From Oscillospiraceae bacterium (lineage in GTDB: Bacteria; Bacillota; Clostridia; Oscillospirales; Oscillospiraceae), in NCBI GenBank assembly GCA_022800755.1, contig JAAWQX010000018.1, positions 1 through 42,230 on the forward strand: 42,230 bases of DNA. The letters run 5' to 3'. This document shows positions 15,344 through 23,707 of the stretch, piece after piece. The stretch's first letter is position 1, and each line of letters starts with the position of its first letter. Under the pieces are notes generated by a model. That model did no database searches. It worked only from the letters and a program-made list of their open reading frames with translations, and was not told the DNA's origin. A program made the translations under genes and the position numbers.

Positions 15344-16101
15344 ATCCCGAACAGCCTCCTTCCGTTTTCCGTGGTGACGCGGGCCATTTTTTCCATGCCC
15401 ACGCCCTTGATTTCGCCGATCTTTTCCGCGATGTACTTCAAATTCCCGGAAAAATTTCGCGTGCCCCGTAAAGGCTCCGGCGAGAGGTACGGGCTGTCCG
15501 TCTCAATGAGGATGCGCTCCATGGGACAGATTTCCAGTACCTCCCGGTGCTTGCGGTTGTTTTTATAGGTCACAGGCCCGTCGAAGCCCAGATACCAGCC
15601 CAGCTTCAGCAGTTCCTTTGCCATTTCCGGGCTGCCGGAATAGCAGTGGAACACACCCCGCAGCCCGGGGAACTCCTTTACGATGGCCAGGGAATCGCCG
15701 TGGGCCTCCCGGTCATGGATGATGACGGGCAGGTCCAAGTCCAGCGCCATTTGCAGCTGGGCGCGGAGGACTTCCTTTTGCAAGTCGTTGTAGCTGGTGT
15801 CCCAATAGTAGTCCAACCCAATTTCCCCAATGGCGACGACCTTTGGATGCCGGGCCAGTTCCCGGATGACGTCCAGCGCGCCGTCGTAATAGGATTCTTT
15901 CAACTCCTGGGGCTGCCAGCCGATGGCGGCGTAGACGAATTCATACCGCTCCGCCAGGGCGATGGCTTCTTTGGAGGAAATTTCGTCGCAGCCCGGGTCC
16001 ACAACGTATTCCACGCCCAGCCCGGGCAGGGAGGACAAAACTGCGTCCCGGTCGGCGTTGAATTTGTAGCTGTCATAATGGGCATGGGTGTCAAAAAACA
16101 T
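15340..16101 (-). CDS. tatD: TatD-family metal-dependent DNase
   Basis: A 253-residue TIM-barrel hydrolase. All metal ligands can be seen: HAH in FDTHAHYDS at the N-terminus, Glu in GEIGLDYYWD at about 95, His in IIHDREAH at about 130, His in VFHCYSG at about 153 and Asp in IETDSPYLSPEP at about 200. The family are 3'-5' exonucleases and D-aminoacyl-type deacylases acting in DNA repair and turnover. It lies 15 bp after the ROK-type kinase gene and overlaps the phosphatase gene, so kinase, tatD and phosphatase probably form one operon. Confidence 0.95.
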   Translation of the reverse strand: MFFDTHAHYDSYKFNADRDAVLSSLPGLGVEYVVDPGCDEISSKEAIALAERYEFVYAAIGWQPQELKESYYDGALDVIRELARHPKVVAIGEIGLDYYWDTSYNDLQKEVLRAQLQMALDLDLPVIIHDREAHGDSLAIVKEFPGLRGVFHCYSGSPEMAKELLKLGWYLGFDGPVTYKNNRKHREVLEICPMERILIETDSPYLSPEPLRGTRNFSGNLKYIAEKIGEIKGVGMEKMARVTTENGRRLFGI

Positions 16102-16116
16102 AGCGCCCCTCCTGAT

Positions 16117-17499
16117 TCAGTTTCGCAGTTCCGGCAGACTGGCCGCGGCGGCAGACTGTCCCACCCGGCGGAATTTCTCGTCCGGCAGAGCGAGATTGAC
16201 CTGTGCGTTCACCGCCGGGTATTCGTCGGTCAATACCTGCTTGCAGACGTCCAGCAACAGGTCGCCGCCCTTGCCGGACATCACCCGGCCCAGCAGCAGC
16301 ACATGGCGGAAGCCGTACCAGTGGTGATACAGCGCCAGCGTATGGGCCAGATAGACCCCGATGCTCTCATAAATTTTGGCGGCCCGCGGGTCAGCCTGCT
16401 CCATCAGCCCCTGCACCACCTTGAGTTTTTCCGCGGGGGAAAGGTCCGCGTCCAATTCGATCCCCGCCGCGGGTGCCAGCTTGATGACGGCGTCTTGGGA
16501 AAAATACTTGACCCCGCAGCCGATGTCGCCGCTCCACTCGTCTTCCATAGCGGCAGGGGCCGCGTCCACCGGGACAAACGCCAGCTCATTGAGCCAGCCG
16601 GTGATATTCCCGTCGGGGTCCACATAGCCTGCGGCCTCGCTGGTACCCATGGCGATGCCCAGCACGTTGTTGCTGTCCAAACTCATGGCGCCTGCCAGTG
16701 CGGAAACGTCGCCGTCGTTGACCACGGCATAGGGGATATCACCGAAGGTATCCGTCACGGCCCGGATGTAAATGTCCTTCACCTTCGCGTCGAACTGCTC
16801 CTTGGGTACCTGCAAAAACAGGGAAGCGTTCATGGTGCGGTCGTTGATATAAATGCCTGCGGAACTGATGCCGACAGCGTCCACCCGGGGCATATGGGCC
16901 GCGGCGGACTTGAACGCGGCGACGATGCCGTCGTAATGGTAATCCGGGTCGGAATTGAGCTTGGGGAACCAGACGACTTCCTCGCTGTACACGCTCTCTC
17001 CATCGATAACGGCGGAGACCTTACGATCGCTGGCCCCAGCGTCGAAGCCGATGCGGCAGCCCTCCAAATGCCGGCCGATGGCCCTGGAGACGGACTTTTC
17101 CTCCGGCACACGCTCCACCCGCAGGACTTCAAAGGGGTGCTCAAAGATATTGCCCATATAATCAAAATCGAACGCCCTGGCACCTGCGGGGGAGTAGTGC
17201 TCCCGGATTGCATCGCATACCGCCTCATTTCCCGCCAAATAGACCCGGAACCCGCCTTTCAGCCAAAGCAGGGTTTTGACGACGCGGTCAATATAGTACA
17301 CGTCGGCATCATAAAACTCCTGGGTCCCGTGAACGAACGTGTGGTATACGGCCATCTGCCCCACGGCGCGCTCCACGGCGATGTCAAACGGCTCGTCTGC
17401 GTTTTTCAGAAACGCCGCATTAAACCCGCCCAAAGGGAGAAAATCCGGGTCCAGGGGCGGACGGTGCTTGATTTCAACCTCGATTCCAAGACGCTTCAT
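16117..17499 (-). CDS. ROK/actin-fold sugar kinase-like protein
   Basis: A 460-residue protein of the ASKHA (actin-like ATPase) fold, most like ROK sugar kinases but about 150 residues longer. An N-terminal domain of about 150 residues precedes the phosphate-1 loop GFDAGASDRKVSAV; a phosphate-2 / adenosine region reads LGIAMGTSEAAGYVDPDG. Start ATG 17499 is preceded by CAGGAGGT at seven bases; the longer frame to 17529 has no such site. It is divergent from nagB-nagA across a 155-bp region with an inverted repeat, so a role in amino-sugar phosphorylation or sensing is likely. The exact substrate cannot be read from the sequence. Confidence 0.75.
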   Translation of the reverse strand: MKRLGIEVEIKHRPPLDPDFLPLGGFNAAFLKNADEPFDIAVERAVGQMAVYHTFVHGTQEFYDADVYYIDRVVKTLLWLKGGFRVYLAGNEAVCDAIREHYSPAGARAFDFDYMGNIFEHPFEVLRVERVPEEKSVSRAIGRHLEGCRIGFDAGASDRKVSAVIDGESVYSEEVVWFPKLNSDPDYHYDGIVAAFKSAAAHMPRVDAVGISSAGIYINDRTMNASLFLQVPKEQFDAKVKDIYIRAVTDTFGDIPYAVVNDGDVSALAGAMSLDSNNVLGIAMGTSEAAGYVDPDGNITGWLNELAFVPVDAAPAAMEDEWSGDIGCGVKYFSQDAVIKLAPAAGIELDADLSPAEKLKVVQGLMEQADPRAAKIYESIGVYLAHTLALYHHWYGFRHVLLLGRVMSGKGGDLLLDVCKQVLTDEYPAVNAQVNLALPDEKFRRVGQSAAAASLPELRN

Positions 17500-17552
17500 G
17501 GAACATACCTCCTGAAAATAAGCATTCATTTACTATAATAATAGGCTATCAG

Positions 17553-17583
17553 TTTTTTCCCGTTTGTCAAGAGCGGGAAAAAA
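17553..17583. promoter_or_regulatory. Inverted repeat in the divergent nag control region
   Basis: TTTTTTCCCG (17553-17562) and CGGGAAAAAA (17574-17583) are a perfect 10-bp inverted repeat with an 11-bp spacer. It lies between the kinase gene and nagB and overlaps a TTGACA on the minus strand. A candidate operator for an amino-sugar repressor. Confidence 0.5.
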
Positions 17584-17598
17584 TTTTGTTTGCATCTC

Positions 17599-17627
17599 TT
17601 GACGCAAAGGGAAAGAAACAATATGAT
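17599..17627 (+). promoter_or_regulatory. Promoter of nagB-nagA
   Basis: TTGACG at 17599-17604, a 17-bp spacer, TATGAT at 17622-17627. It starts transcription about 20 bases before nagB, just to the right of the inverted repeat. Confidence 0.75.
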
Positions 17628-17653
17628 GAACATATGAAAAAGGAGGAACGCCT

Positions 17654-18406
17654 ATGAGAATCTATCGTGAGGCGGATTACGGAGCCATGAGCCGCCGGGC
17701 CGCCGGACTGATTGCCGCGGAGGTCGTGCGCAAGCCAGCGTGTGTGCTGGGGCTTGCCACGGGCGGAACGCCTGTGGGCACCTATGAGGAATTGATTGCG
17801 GGCTGCCGGCGGGGGGATTTCAGCTTCCGGGAGGTGCACACAGTGAATCTGGATGAATACAAAAGCCTGGCTCCGGACCATCCCCAAAGCTACCGGTATT
17901 ACATGCAAACGCACCTGTTTGACCATATCGACATTGACCCGGCCAATACCCATATCCCCGACGGCTTGGCCGACGACGCCCGGGCGGAATGCGCGCGGTA
18001 CGACGCGCTGACGGAATCCATAGGCTTTGCGGACCTGCAATTGCTGGGACTGGGCCGGAATGGGCATATCGGGTTCAACGAACCGGGTGATTGCTTCCGG
18101 AAAGAGACCCATGTGGTGGACCTGACCCAGAGCACCATCGATGCCAACGCCCGGTTTTTCGCCCACGCCGGGGAGGTGCCCCGTCAGGCGCTGACCATGG
18201 GCATGGGCTGCATCATGGCGGCTCGGCGGGTGCTGCTCATTGCCAGCGGGGAGGAAAAAGCGGAAGCCATCTATCAAGCGGTGTGCGGTCCGGTCACGCC
18301 CCAGTGTCCGGCGTCCATTTTGCAGCTGCACAGGGATGTAGTCATCGTGGGAGATGCGGCGGCGCTGGAAAAGCTCGTCAAAGCGGGGGTGCCGGTATGC
18401 GGATAA
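17654..18406 (+). CDS. nagB: Glucosamine-6-phosphate deaminase
   Basis: Converts glucosamine-6-phosphate to fructose-6-phosphate and ammonia, the step that brings amino sugars into glycolysis. The 250-residue protein has the substrate loop LATGGTPVGTYEEL at about 34-47, the catalytic Asp in VNLDEYK at about 70, and the family signature GLGRNGHIGFNEPG at about 133-146 with its catalytic His. AAAGGAGG precedes ATG 17654. The stop overlaps the start of nagA by 10 bases. It has its own promoter near a likely operator, so induction by amino sugars is likely. Confidence 0.97.
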   Translation: MRIYREADYGAMSRRAAGLIAAEVVRKPACVLGLATGGTPVGTYEELIAGCRRGDFSFREVHTVNLDEYKSLAPDHPQSYRYYMQTHLFDHIDIDPANTHIPDGLADDARAECARYDALTESIGFADLQLLGLGRNGHIGFNEPGDCFRKETHVVDLTQSTIDANARFFAHAGEVPRQALTMGMGCIMAARRVLLIASGEEKAEAIYQAVCGPVTPQCPASILQLHRDVVIVGDAAALEKLVKAGVPVCG

Positions 18407-19527
18407 TCAACGGAGATGTATTTGATGTCGCCCGGGGCTTTGTTAGCCGGGAGGTTTGTATCTCCGGCGGAAAGATCGCGGAGACCTGCGCCGACGGTAC
18501 GGTGCTGGACGCAAAGGACTGCTATGTCATCCCCGGCCTGGTGGACTTGCATTTCCATGGCTGCAAAGGCGAGGATTTCAGCGACGGCAGCCTCGCGGGA
18601 CTGCGAAAAATGGCGGAATACGAACTCATCCAGGGTGTGGCCTATATCTGCCCGGCGGGAATGACGCTGCCGGAAGAGCAGTTGACGCAGGTCTGCGAGA
18701 CGGCGGCCCGGTATCAGGCGGAAGGCGGCCCCGGCGCGGAGTTAGTAGGCGTCAACTTGGAAGGCCCCTTTCTCAGCGCGGCGAAAAAAGGGGCGCAGAA
18801 CGGCGCGTACCTCCACGCCCCGGACCTGGCCATGCTGGAGCGCCTGCAAACGGCCGCAAACGGTCTGGTAAAACTGGTGACAGTGGCCCCGGAGGAACCG
18901 GGAGCCATCGAATTTGTCCGCAAAGCGTCCCAAAAGGGCATCACGGTGTCCGTGGGACATACCACGGCGGACTATGACACGGCCCGGGCGGCCTTTTCCG
19001 CGGGAGCGCGGCAGGTGACCCACCTGTTCAACGCCATGCCGGGCTTTACCCACCGGGCGCCGGGAGTGGTAGGCGCGGCCTTTGACCACCCGGAGATCCG
19101 GGCGGAACTGATCTGCGACGGCGTGCATATCCACGAAAGCGTCGTGCGCGCGGCGTTTCAGTTGTTCGGCCCGGGGCGGATGGTGCTGATTTCCGACACC
19201 ATGCGCGCCGCGGGGATGCCCGACGGGCAGTACAGCCTGGGCGGGCTGGACGTGACGGTAAACGGAAAGCTGGCGGCGCTGGAAGACGGCACCATCGCCG
19301 GGTCCGCCACAAACCTGATGGACTGCCTGCGCACGGCGGTGTCTTTCGGCATCCCGCTGCACCACGCGGTGCGGGCCGCGTCGTTCAATCCCGCGGTGGC
19401 GTTGCACATGCAGCACCGCATCGGCAGCATTGCGCCGGGTATGGACGGCACGGTGGTCCTGCTGGAAAAGCGGGACCTGTCCATCCGCGCCGTCGTGTTC
19501 CGGGGAGACCTGGTCAGCGCCGGATGA
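18397..19527 (+). CDS. nagA: N-acetylglucosamine-6-phosphate deacetylase
   Basis: Removes the acetyl group from GlcNAc-6-phosphate, feeding NagB. The 376-residue amidohydrolase shows the metal motif DLHFHGC at about 50, Glu in NLEGPFLSAAKKGA at about 122, His in VGHTTADY at about 188, HLFNAMPG at about 208 and the catalytic Asp in LISDTMRAAG at about 265. ATG 18397 overlaps the end of nagB, indicating coupling. The stop overlaps the start of the next gene, a membrane protein, by four bases. NagB and NagA together make the full route from GlcNAc-6-phosphate to fructose-6-phosphate. Confidence 0.97.
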   Translation: MRIINGDVFDVARGFVSREVCISGGKIAETCADGTVLDAKDCYVIPGLVDLHFHGCKGEDFSDGSLAGLRKMAEYELIQGVAYICPAGMTLPEEQLTQVCETAARYQAEGGPGAELVGVNLEGPFLSAAKKGAQNGAYLHAPDLAMLERLQTAANGLVKLVTVAPEEPGAIEFVRKASQKGITVSVGHTTADYDTARAAFSAGARQVTHLFNAMPGFTHRAPGVVGAAFDHPEIRAELICDGVHIHESVVRAAFQLFGPGRMVLISDTMRAAGMPDGQYSLGGLDVTVNGKLAALEDGTIAGSATNLMDCLRTAVSFGIPLHHAVRAASFNPAVALHMQHRIGSIAPGMDGTVVLLEKRDLSIRAVVFRGDLVSAG

Positions 19528-20981
19528 AACGGGTATGGACAGGCCGGTATCTTCTGGTCATGCTGGGGATTTTTCCCCTGTGGCTTGGCTTGTGGGGCTA
19601 CCGGGACCTCACGGCGCAGAAATTCGCGTTTTTCACGTCGGCCACCGGCGTGTGGCTGGCGGGACTTTGCGTTTTGACAATCCGTGAGCGCTCCCCACGA
19701 ATCCGCCCAAACGCAGGCAGAGTATGGGTGCTGGCTTTTTTAGCTGCGCTGTGCCTGTCGGCGCTGTGCTCGCCCTTTGGCGCGCAGACGCTGATCGGCG
19801 TGAGTCGGTACGACGGACTGCTCACCTGGCTGTTGTACGGCTGTATCTTCCTGGGCGTTTCCGCCTACGGACGGCCGCGTCTGGCCCATGCCTATGCCCT
19901 GGCGGGCGGCGGCCTTGTAAACTGCGCCGTTGCCACCGTGCAGCTGCTGGGCTATAACTTCCTGTGGCTGTTCCCCAACGGCTGGAACTATTATGACAGC
20001 GGCGTATATTACACAGGAGAATTTCTGGGTCTGATTGGGAACGCGGACTTACTCTCGGCGTATTTTTGCCTGGTCATCCCGGTATGCTTCGGCCTATTTG
20101 TGCTGTATGGAGGCCGAAAAACGGCCTATTTGCTTCCGGCCGGCGCGTTTTGCACGTTTATCATGCTGAAATCCGGCGTTTCCGGCGGCCTGGCAGGTCT
20201 GGCAGTGTGCGCGCTCATTGGGGCGCCGCTGATTTTGACGGACCGGGAACGGTTGATTCGGGGATTGGTCGTGCTGTCGCTTTTGGCTGCGGCGGGAGGA
20301 CTGTCCGCGGCTGTGCGCTTCTCGGCGGATGGGCCGGAGTTTATATTATGTAAACTGTCAGCGGCACTTATCAGTGCTGCGGTGGTGTCAGTGTTTGCGG
20401 GATATTTACTTGCGCATACAACAATAATGTTATGTAAACTTCCTTGCGTTGTTACCGCCGTTGAAGTGGTTTGCGTTGCCGCCGCTTTGTACGTAATATA
20501 TACGGCACCGCCGGCGGAGGGGACGCTGCTGGAACTCTCCCGGCTGCTCCATGGGGAAGTGGCGGATTCTTTCGGGTCCCGGCGGGTGGAGATTTGGCGG
20601 GAGGTATGGCGGCTGATTCAGGAGCGTCCATGGCTGGGCGGCGGGCCGGGGACGCTGGAATCCCGCACGGCGCTGGAGTTTTCCCGAGTGTCCGACAACG
20701 GACAACTGCTGCGGGTCCATGTGGATAACGCCCACAACGAATATTTAAATTTGCTGGTCAATGACGGGCTGGTGAGTTTTGTGCCCTATGTGGGGCTGAT
20801 GCTGGCGACCCTCCGTAAGGCATGGAAAAACCGGCGCAGCCGTGTGGTTTGCGCCATGCTGTTACCGCTGTTGGCCTGGTGGGGTGAGGCGGTTTTCGGG
20901 CTGGGGCTGTGTATTGTGCTTCCGATGATGTGGGCGGTTTGGGGACTGTTTTGGACGGTTGACGATAATATAATTATGTAA
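19524..20981 (+). CDS. O-antigen ligase / Wzy-like polytopic membrane protein
   Basis: A 485-residue membrane protein with about twelve hydrophobic spans and one large loop. The loop at about 350-420 holds the Wzy_C/WaaL-type signature: GSRRVEIWREVW, then ERPWLGGGPGT, and a His-rich end HVDNAHNEYLNLLVNDG. Proteins with this plan polymerise or ligate polyprenyl-linked glycans on the outer face of the membrane. It starts four bases inside nagA (ATGA), an unusual partner for a catabolic gene; it may simply use that promoter. The middle (about 20340-20460) has a lower-GC patch with repeated TTATGTAAACT. It ends at a bidirectional terminator. Confidence 0.85.
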   Translation: MKRVWTGRYLLVMLGIFPLWLGLWGYRDLTAQKFAFFTSATGVWLAGLCVLTIRERSPRIRPNAGRVWVLAFLAALCLSALCSPFGAQTLIGVSRYDGLLTWLLYGCIFLGVSAYGRPRLAHAYALAGGGLVNCAVATVQLLGYNFLWLFPNGWNYYDSGVYYTGEFLGLIGNADLLSAYFCLVIPVCFGLFVLYGGRKTAYLLPAGAFCTFIMLKSGVSGGLAGLAVCALIGAPLILTDRERLIRGLVVLSLLAAAGGLSAAVRFSADGPEFILCKLSAALISAAVVSVFAGYLLAHTTIMLCKLPCVVTAVEVVCVAAALYVIYTAPPAEGTLLELSRLLHGEVADSFGSRRVEIWREVWRLIQERPWLGGGPGTLESRTALEFSRVSDNGQLLRVHVDNAHNEYLNLLVNDGLVSFVPYVGLMLATLRKAWKNRRSRVVCAMLLPLLAWWGEAVFGLGLCIVLPMMWAVWGLFWTVDDNIIM

Positions 20982-21001
20982 ACTAAAAACAAAAATAATA
21001 A

Positions 21002-21034
21002 CGGGCAGGTCCTGGGACCTGCCCGCTGCGTTTT
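21002..21034. terminator. Bidirectional terminator between wzy-like gene and nadE
   Basis: The stem CGGGCAGGTC/GACCTGCCCG with a four-base loop, with an A-rich left side and TTTTT on the right, lies between two convergent genes. Confidence 0.8.
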
Positions 21035-22959
21035 TATTGTTGTTCCAGCGCGTCGATCTCGTCTAGCCAGATCCGGGAGGACGCGTCGCTGGGCATCCGC
21101 CAGTCGCCCCGGGGGGAGAGGGTCACGGTGCCGACTTTGGGGCCGTCCGGCAGGCAGGAGCGCTTGAACTGCTGGACGAAAAACCGCCGCACAAAGGTGC
21201 GCAGCCAGTGGAGGATGGTTTTGTCGTCGTAGGCCCCGCCGTAGGCGTATTTGCACAGCCGGAAGATTTTTCCCGGCCCGGCGCCGGTGCGGAGCATGTG
21301 ATACAGGAAAAAGTCGTGGAGTTCGTAAGGCCCGACGAGGTCTTCGGTCTTTTGGCTCATTTCTCCGTTTTTGTCGGCGGGGAGGAGTTCCGGGGACACG
21401 GGAGTGTCCAGGATATCAAATAGCACGTCCGCCAGGGGCTTGTCTGCGGTCTGGGCCTCGTGGCGTACGATGTAGCGCACCAGCGTTTTGGGAACGGAAG
21501 CGTTCACGCCGTACATGGACATGTGGTCGCCGTTGTAGGTAGCCCAGCCCAAGGCCAGTTCGCTGAGGTCCCCGGTGCCGACGACGATGCCGCTGGTCTG
21601 GTTGGCGATGTCCATGAGCACTTGGGTGCGTTCCCGGGCTTGGGCGTTTTCATAGGTCACGTCCAGTACGTCTGCGCCGTGGCCGATGTCCTGGAAATGC
21701 TGCAAAACGGATTTGGTGATATCCACTTCCCGGAGGGTCACGCCCAGCAGTTCGCACAGCTTTACGGCGTTGGATTTTGTCCGCGCCGTGGTGCCGAAGC
21801 AGGGCATGGTCACTGCCACAACGTCGGTCAGCGGGCGGTCCAGCAGCTTCATCGCCCGCACAGCCACGAGGATGGCCAGCGTGGAATCCAGCCCGCCGGA
21901 GATGCCGATGACCGCCGTTTTGGCCCAAGCGTGGCGCATACGCTTGGCCAGGCCGTAGGACTGGATCTGCAAAATGGATTCCGCCCGGGCGCTGAGTTCG
22001 TCCGCGTCCGCCGGGACGAAGGGATTTTTCGGGGGATACCGGGTAAGCTGGGTCTCCTGCACGGGTTGGGAGAATTCGATGACGCAGCAGTCGTCCCCGT
22101 CGGCGGGGATGGTGGTATTCATGTGCCGCTCGTTGGCGAGACGGTCTACGTCGATCTCGGAAATTGTGAACTCCCGTGTGCCGAAGGGCTCGTTTTCCGC
22201 CAGGATCGCGCCGTTTTCGGCGATGAGGTTGTGCCGGGAGAACACCATGTCCTGGGTGGATTCCTCCGGCCCGGCGGCGCAGTAGATGTACCCGCAGGCG
22301 AAGCGCCCTGTGGTGGCGGAGATCAGGGTGCGGCGATAATCGGCTTTCCCGATGACCTCGTCAGACGCGGAGAGGTTCGCCACAATGACCGCGCCGTTTT
22401 TGCACAACCGGCCGCAGGGCGGTTCCGGCGCCCACATGTCCTCGCAGATCTCCACGCCGAAAGTGTAGTGGTCCAGGATCTCGTGGGCGAACACCAGGTC
22501 GCTGCCCATGGGCACGGGTTGTCCGTTCACAGCGACGGCGGCATCGGAGGGGAGTTCATTTGCGCTGCTGAACTGGCGTTTTTCGTAAAATTCCCCGCCG
22601 TTCGGCAGGTGCGTTTTCGGTACGATACCCAGGCATTGACCGTCCAGCAGGACGGCGGCGCAGTTATAGAGTTTGCCCCGGTAACGCACCGGGAGTCCCA
22701 CGACGTATACCGGGTATTTGCCCGCGGAGAACGCCGTCAAGTCCTCCAGCGCGGCCAGGGCGGCCCGCTGAAGCGTGTTGCTGTAAAACAGGTCGCCGCA
22801 GGAATAGCTCGTGACGCACAGTTCCGGGAACACCACCAGGTTCAGGCCCATGGTGTCTGCCTGCTCCATGCGCGCTTTGATGGCGGCGGCATTGCTTTTC
22901 ACGTCCGCCACGGTCACGGATACGCCCGCGGCGGCGACTTTGATAAACCCATCTTTCAT
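21034..22959 (-). CDS. nadE: Glutamine-hydrolysing NAD+ synthase
   Basis: Last step of NAD synthesis: ammonia from glutamine is added to nicotinic acid adenine dinucleotide with ATP. The 641-residue protein has two domains. The N-terminal nitrilase-fold amidase shows the Glu-Lys-Cys triad: Glu46 in VFPELCVTSY, Lys in PKTHLPN and Cys in GVEICEDMW. The C-terminal synthetase carries the ATP P-loop GISGGLDSTLAI at about 355 and GTGDLSELALGW at about 455. The full length matches long glutamine-dependent NadE. ATG 22959 has a GAGG upstream. It is divergent from the Pro-rich membrane protein gene. Confidence 0.97.
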   Translation of the reverse strand: MKDGFIKVAAAGVSVTVADVKSNAAAIKARMEQADTMGLNLVVFPELCVTSYSCGDLFYSNTLQRAALAALEDLTAFSAGKYPVYVVGLPVRYRGKLYNCAAVLLDGQCLGIVPKTHLPNGGEFYEKRQFSSANELPSDAAVAVNGQPVPMGSDLVFAHEILDHYTFGVEICEDMWAPEPPCGRLCKNGAVIVANLSASDEVIGKADYRRTLISATTGRFACGYIYCAAGPEESTQDMVFSRHNLIAENGAILAENEPFGTREFTISEIDVDRLANERHMNTTIPADGDDCCVIEFSQPVQETQLTRYPPKNPFVPADADELSARAESILQIQSYGLAKRMRHAWAKTAVIGISGGLDSTLAILVAVRAMKLLDRPLTDVVAVTMPCFGTTARTKSNAVKLCELLGVTLREVDITKSVLQHFQDIGHGADVLDVTYENAQARERTQVLMDIANQTSGIVVGTGDLSELALGWATYNGDHMSMYGVNASVPKTLVRYIVRHEAQTADKPLADVLFDILDTPVSPELLPADKNGEMSQKTEDLVGPYELHDFFLYHMLRTGAGPGKIFRLCKYAYGGAYDDKTILHWLRTFVRRFFVQQFKRSCLPDGPKVGTVTLSPRGDWRMPSDASSRIWLDEIDALEQQ

Positions 22960-23012
22960 ATGGACAGCCTCAATTCATTAGAATAATATTAGAATAGTGC
23001 GAAAACCGGGGA

Positions 23013-23041
23013 TTGTCAAGCACTTGCAGTTGCGTTATACT
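23013..23041 (+). promoter_or_regulatory. Promoter of the Pro-rich protein gene
   Basis: TTGTCA at 23013-23018, a 17-bp spacer, TATACT at 23036-23041, in the 115-bp gap divergent from nadE. Confidence 0.7.
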
Positions 23042-23074
23042 GTACGTATCCTGAATGGGAGAAAAGGAGCCGTT

Positions 23075-23689
23075 ATGAAGAGAATCGTATTGACAGCGGT
23101 TGCGCTGATCGTGTTTATCGCGGGGGCGGTTTTGTGCCTGCGCAGTATTTTGACCGATGACCCGGAGCCTACGCCCACGCCGGAGGTTCCCATCTTTACG
23201 CCTGTCCCGGTGTCCACGCCGACGCTGGAACCGACGCCGAGCCCAACTCCGGTGCCAACGCCGACACCTCAGCCTACGCCTACGCCGGAGCCGTCCCCCA
23301 CGCCGACACCATATCAGAGACCGGCGGTGCGGTCCGGCAGTTTCCAGTCGGATACCGGCACGGGCCTAAACCTTTTGGTGGAGTGGAAAGCCTATGGCCT
23401 GTCGGGGAACTATGAGGTGGCTGTTGATGTGAGCGCTTTGTCATATGGATTCTATACGGATGCGTTGTACAACAGCATTGTGATCACTGTGGGGGAGCAG
23501 AGCGTTGCACTGTCCAGCCCGGCGGTACGCTATGACGGCGAAGAACTGGTGACAACGCCGCTGGTAAGCCATAGTCTGGATGCGGACCCCGGTATCGTGC
23601 CGATCTCCGTGGTATGGAACTACAAGGGTTCATACAGCGGTGTGGAACTGGAAAGCATCACCGCGTCTGGTACGGCTGACCTGTCATAA
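23075..23689 (+). CDS. Membrane-anchored protein with Pro/Thr linker
   Basis: 204 residues, not matched to a named family. ATG 23075 follows AAAAGGAG. An N-terminal hydrophobic segment (MKRIVLTAVALIVFIAGAVLCL) acts as signal anchor. Residues about 30-85 are a low-complexity linker of PT, PTP and PEP repeats, as in wall-spanning spacers. A globular C-terminal domain (about 90-204) of predicted beta strands follows. The C-terminal domain is probably outside the cell. It has its own promoter and lies 18 bp before the nitrilase gene, so they may be co-transcribed. Confidence 0.72.
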   Translation: MKRIVLTAVALIVFIAGAVLCLRSILTDDPEPTPTPEVPIFTPVPVSTPTLEPTPSPTPVPTPTPQPTPTPEPSPTPTPYQRPAVRSGSFQSDTGTGLNLLVEWKAYGLSGNYEVAVDVSALSYGFYTDALYNSIVITVGEQSVALSSPAVRYDGEELVTTPLVSHSLDADPGIVPISVVWNYKGSYSGVELESITASGTADLS

Positions 23690-23707
23690 TAGAAAGGGGA
23701 ACGTGAT

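Noticed and set aside
15547-17538. Long plus-strand frame of 663 codons
   Set aside because: It is the shadow of tatD and the ROK-type kinase on the other strand, caused by high GC. It has no domain, ribosome site or promoter.
21460-22986. Plus-strand frame of 508 codons
   Set aside because: Antisense shadow of nadE, rich in Gly, His, Val and Asp as expected for a GC-rich reverse frame.
23160-23320. PT/PTP repeat tract resembling a short tandem DNA repeat or CRISPR
   Set aside because: It is a coding low-complexity linker with no spacer structure. No CRISPR array is present anywhere in the window.
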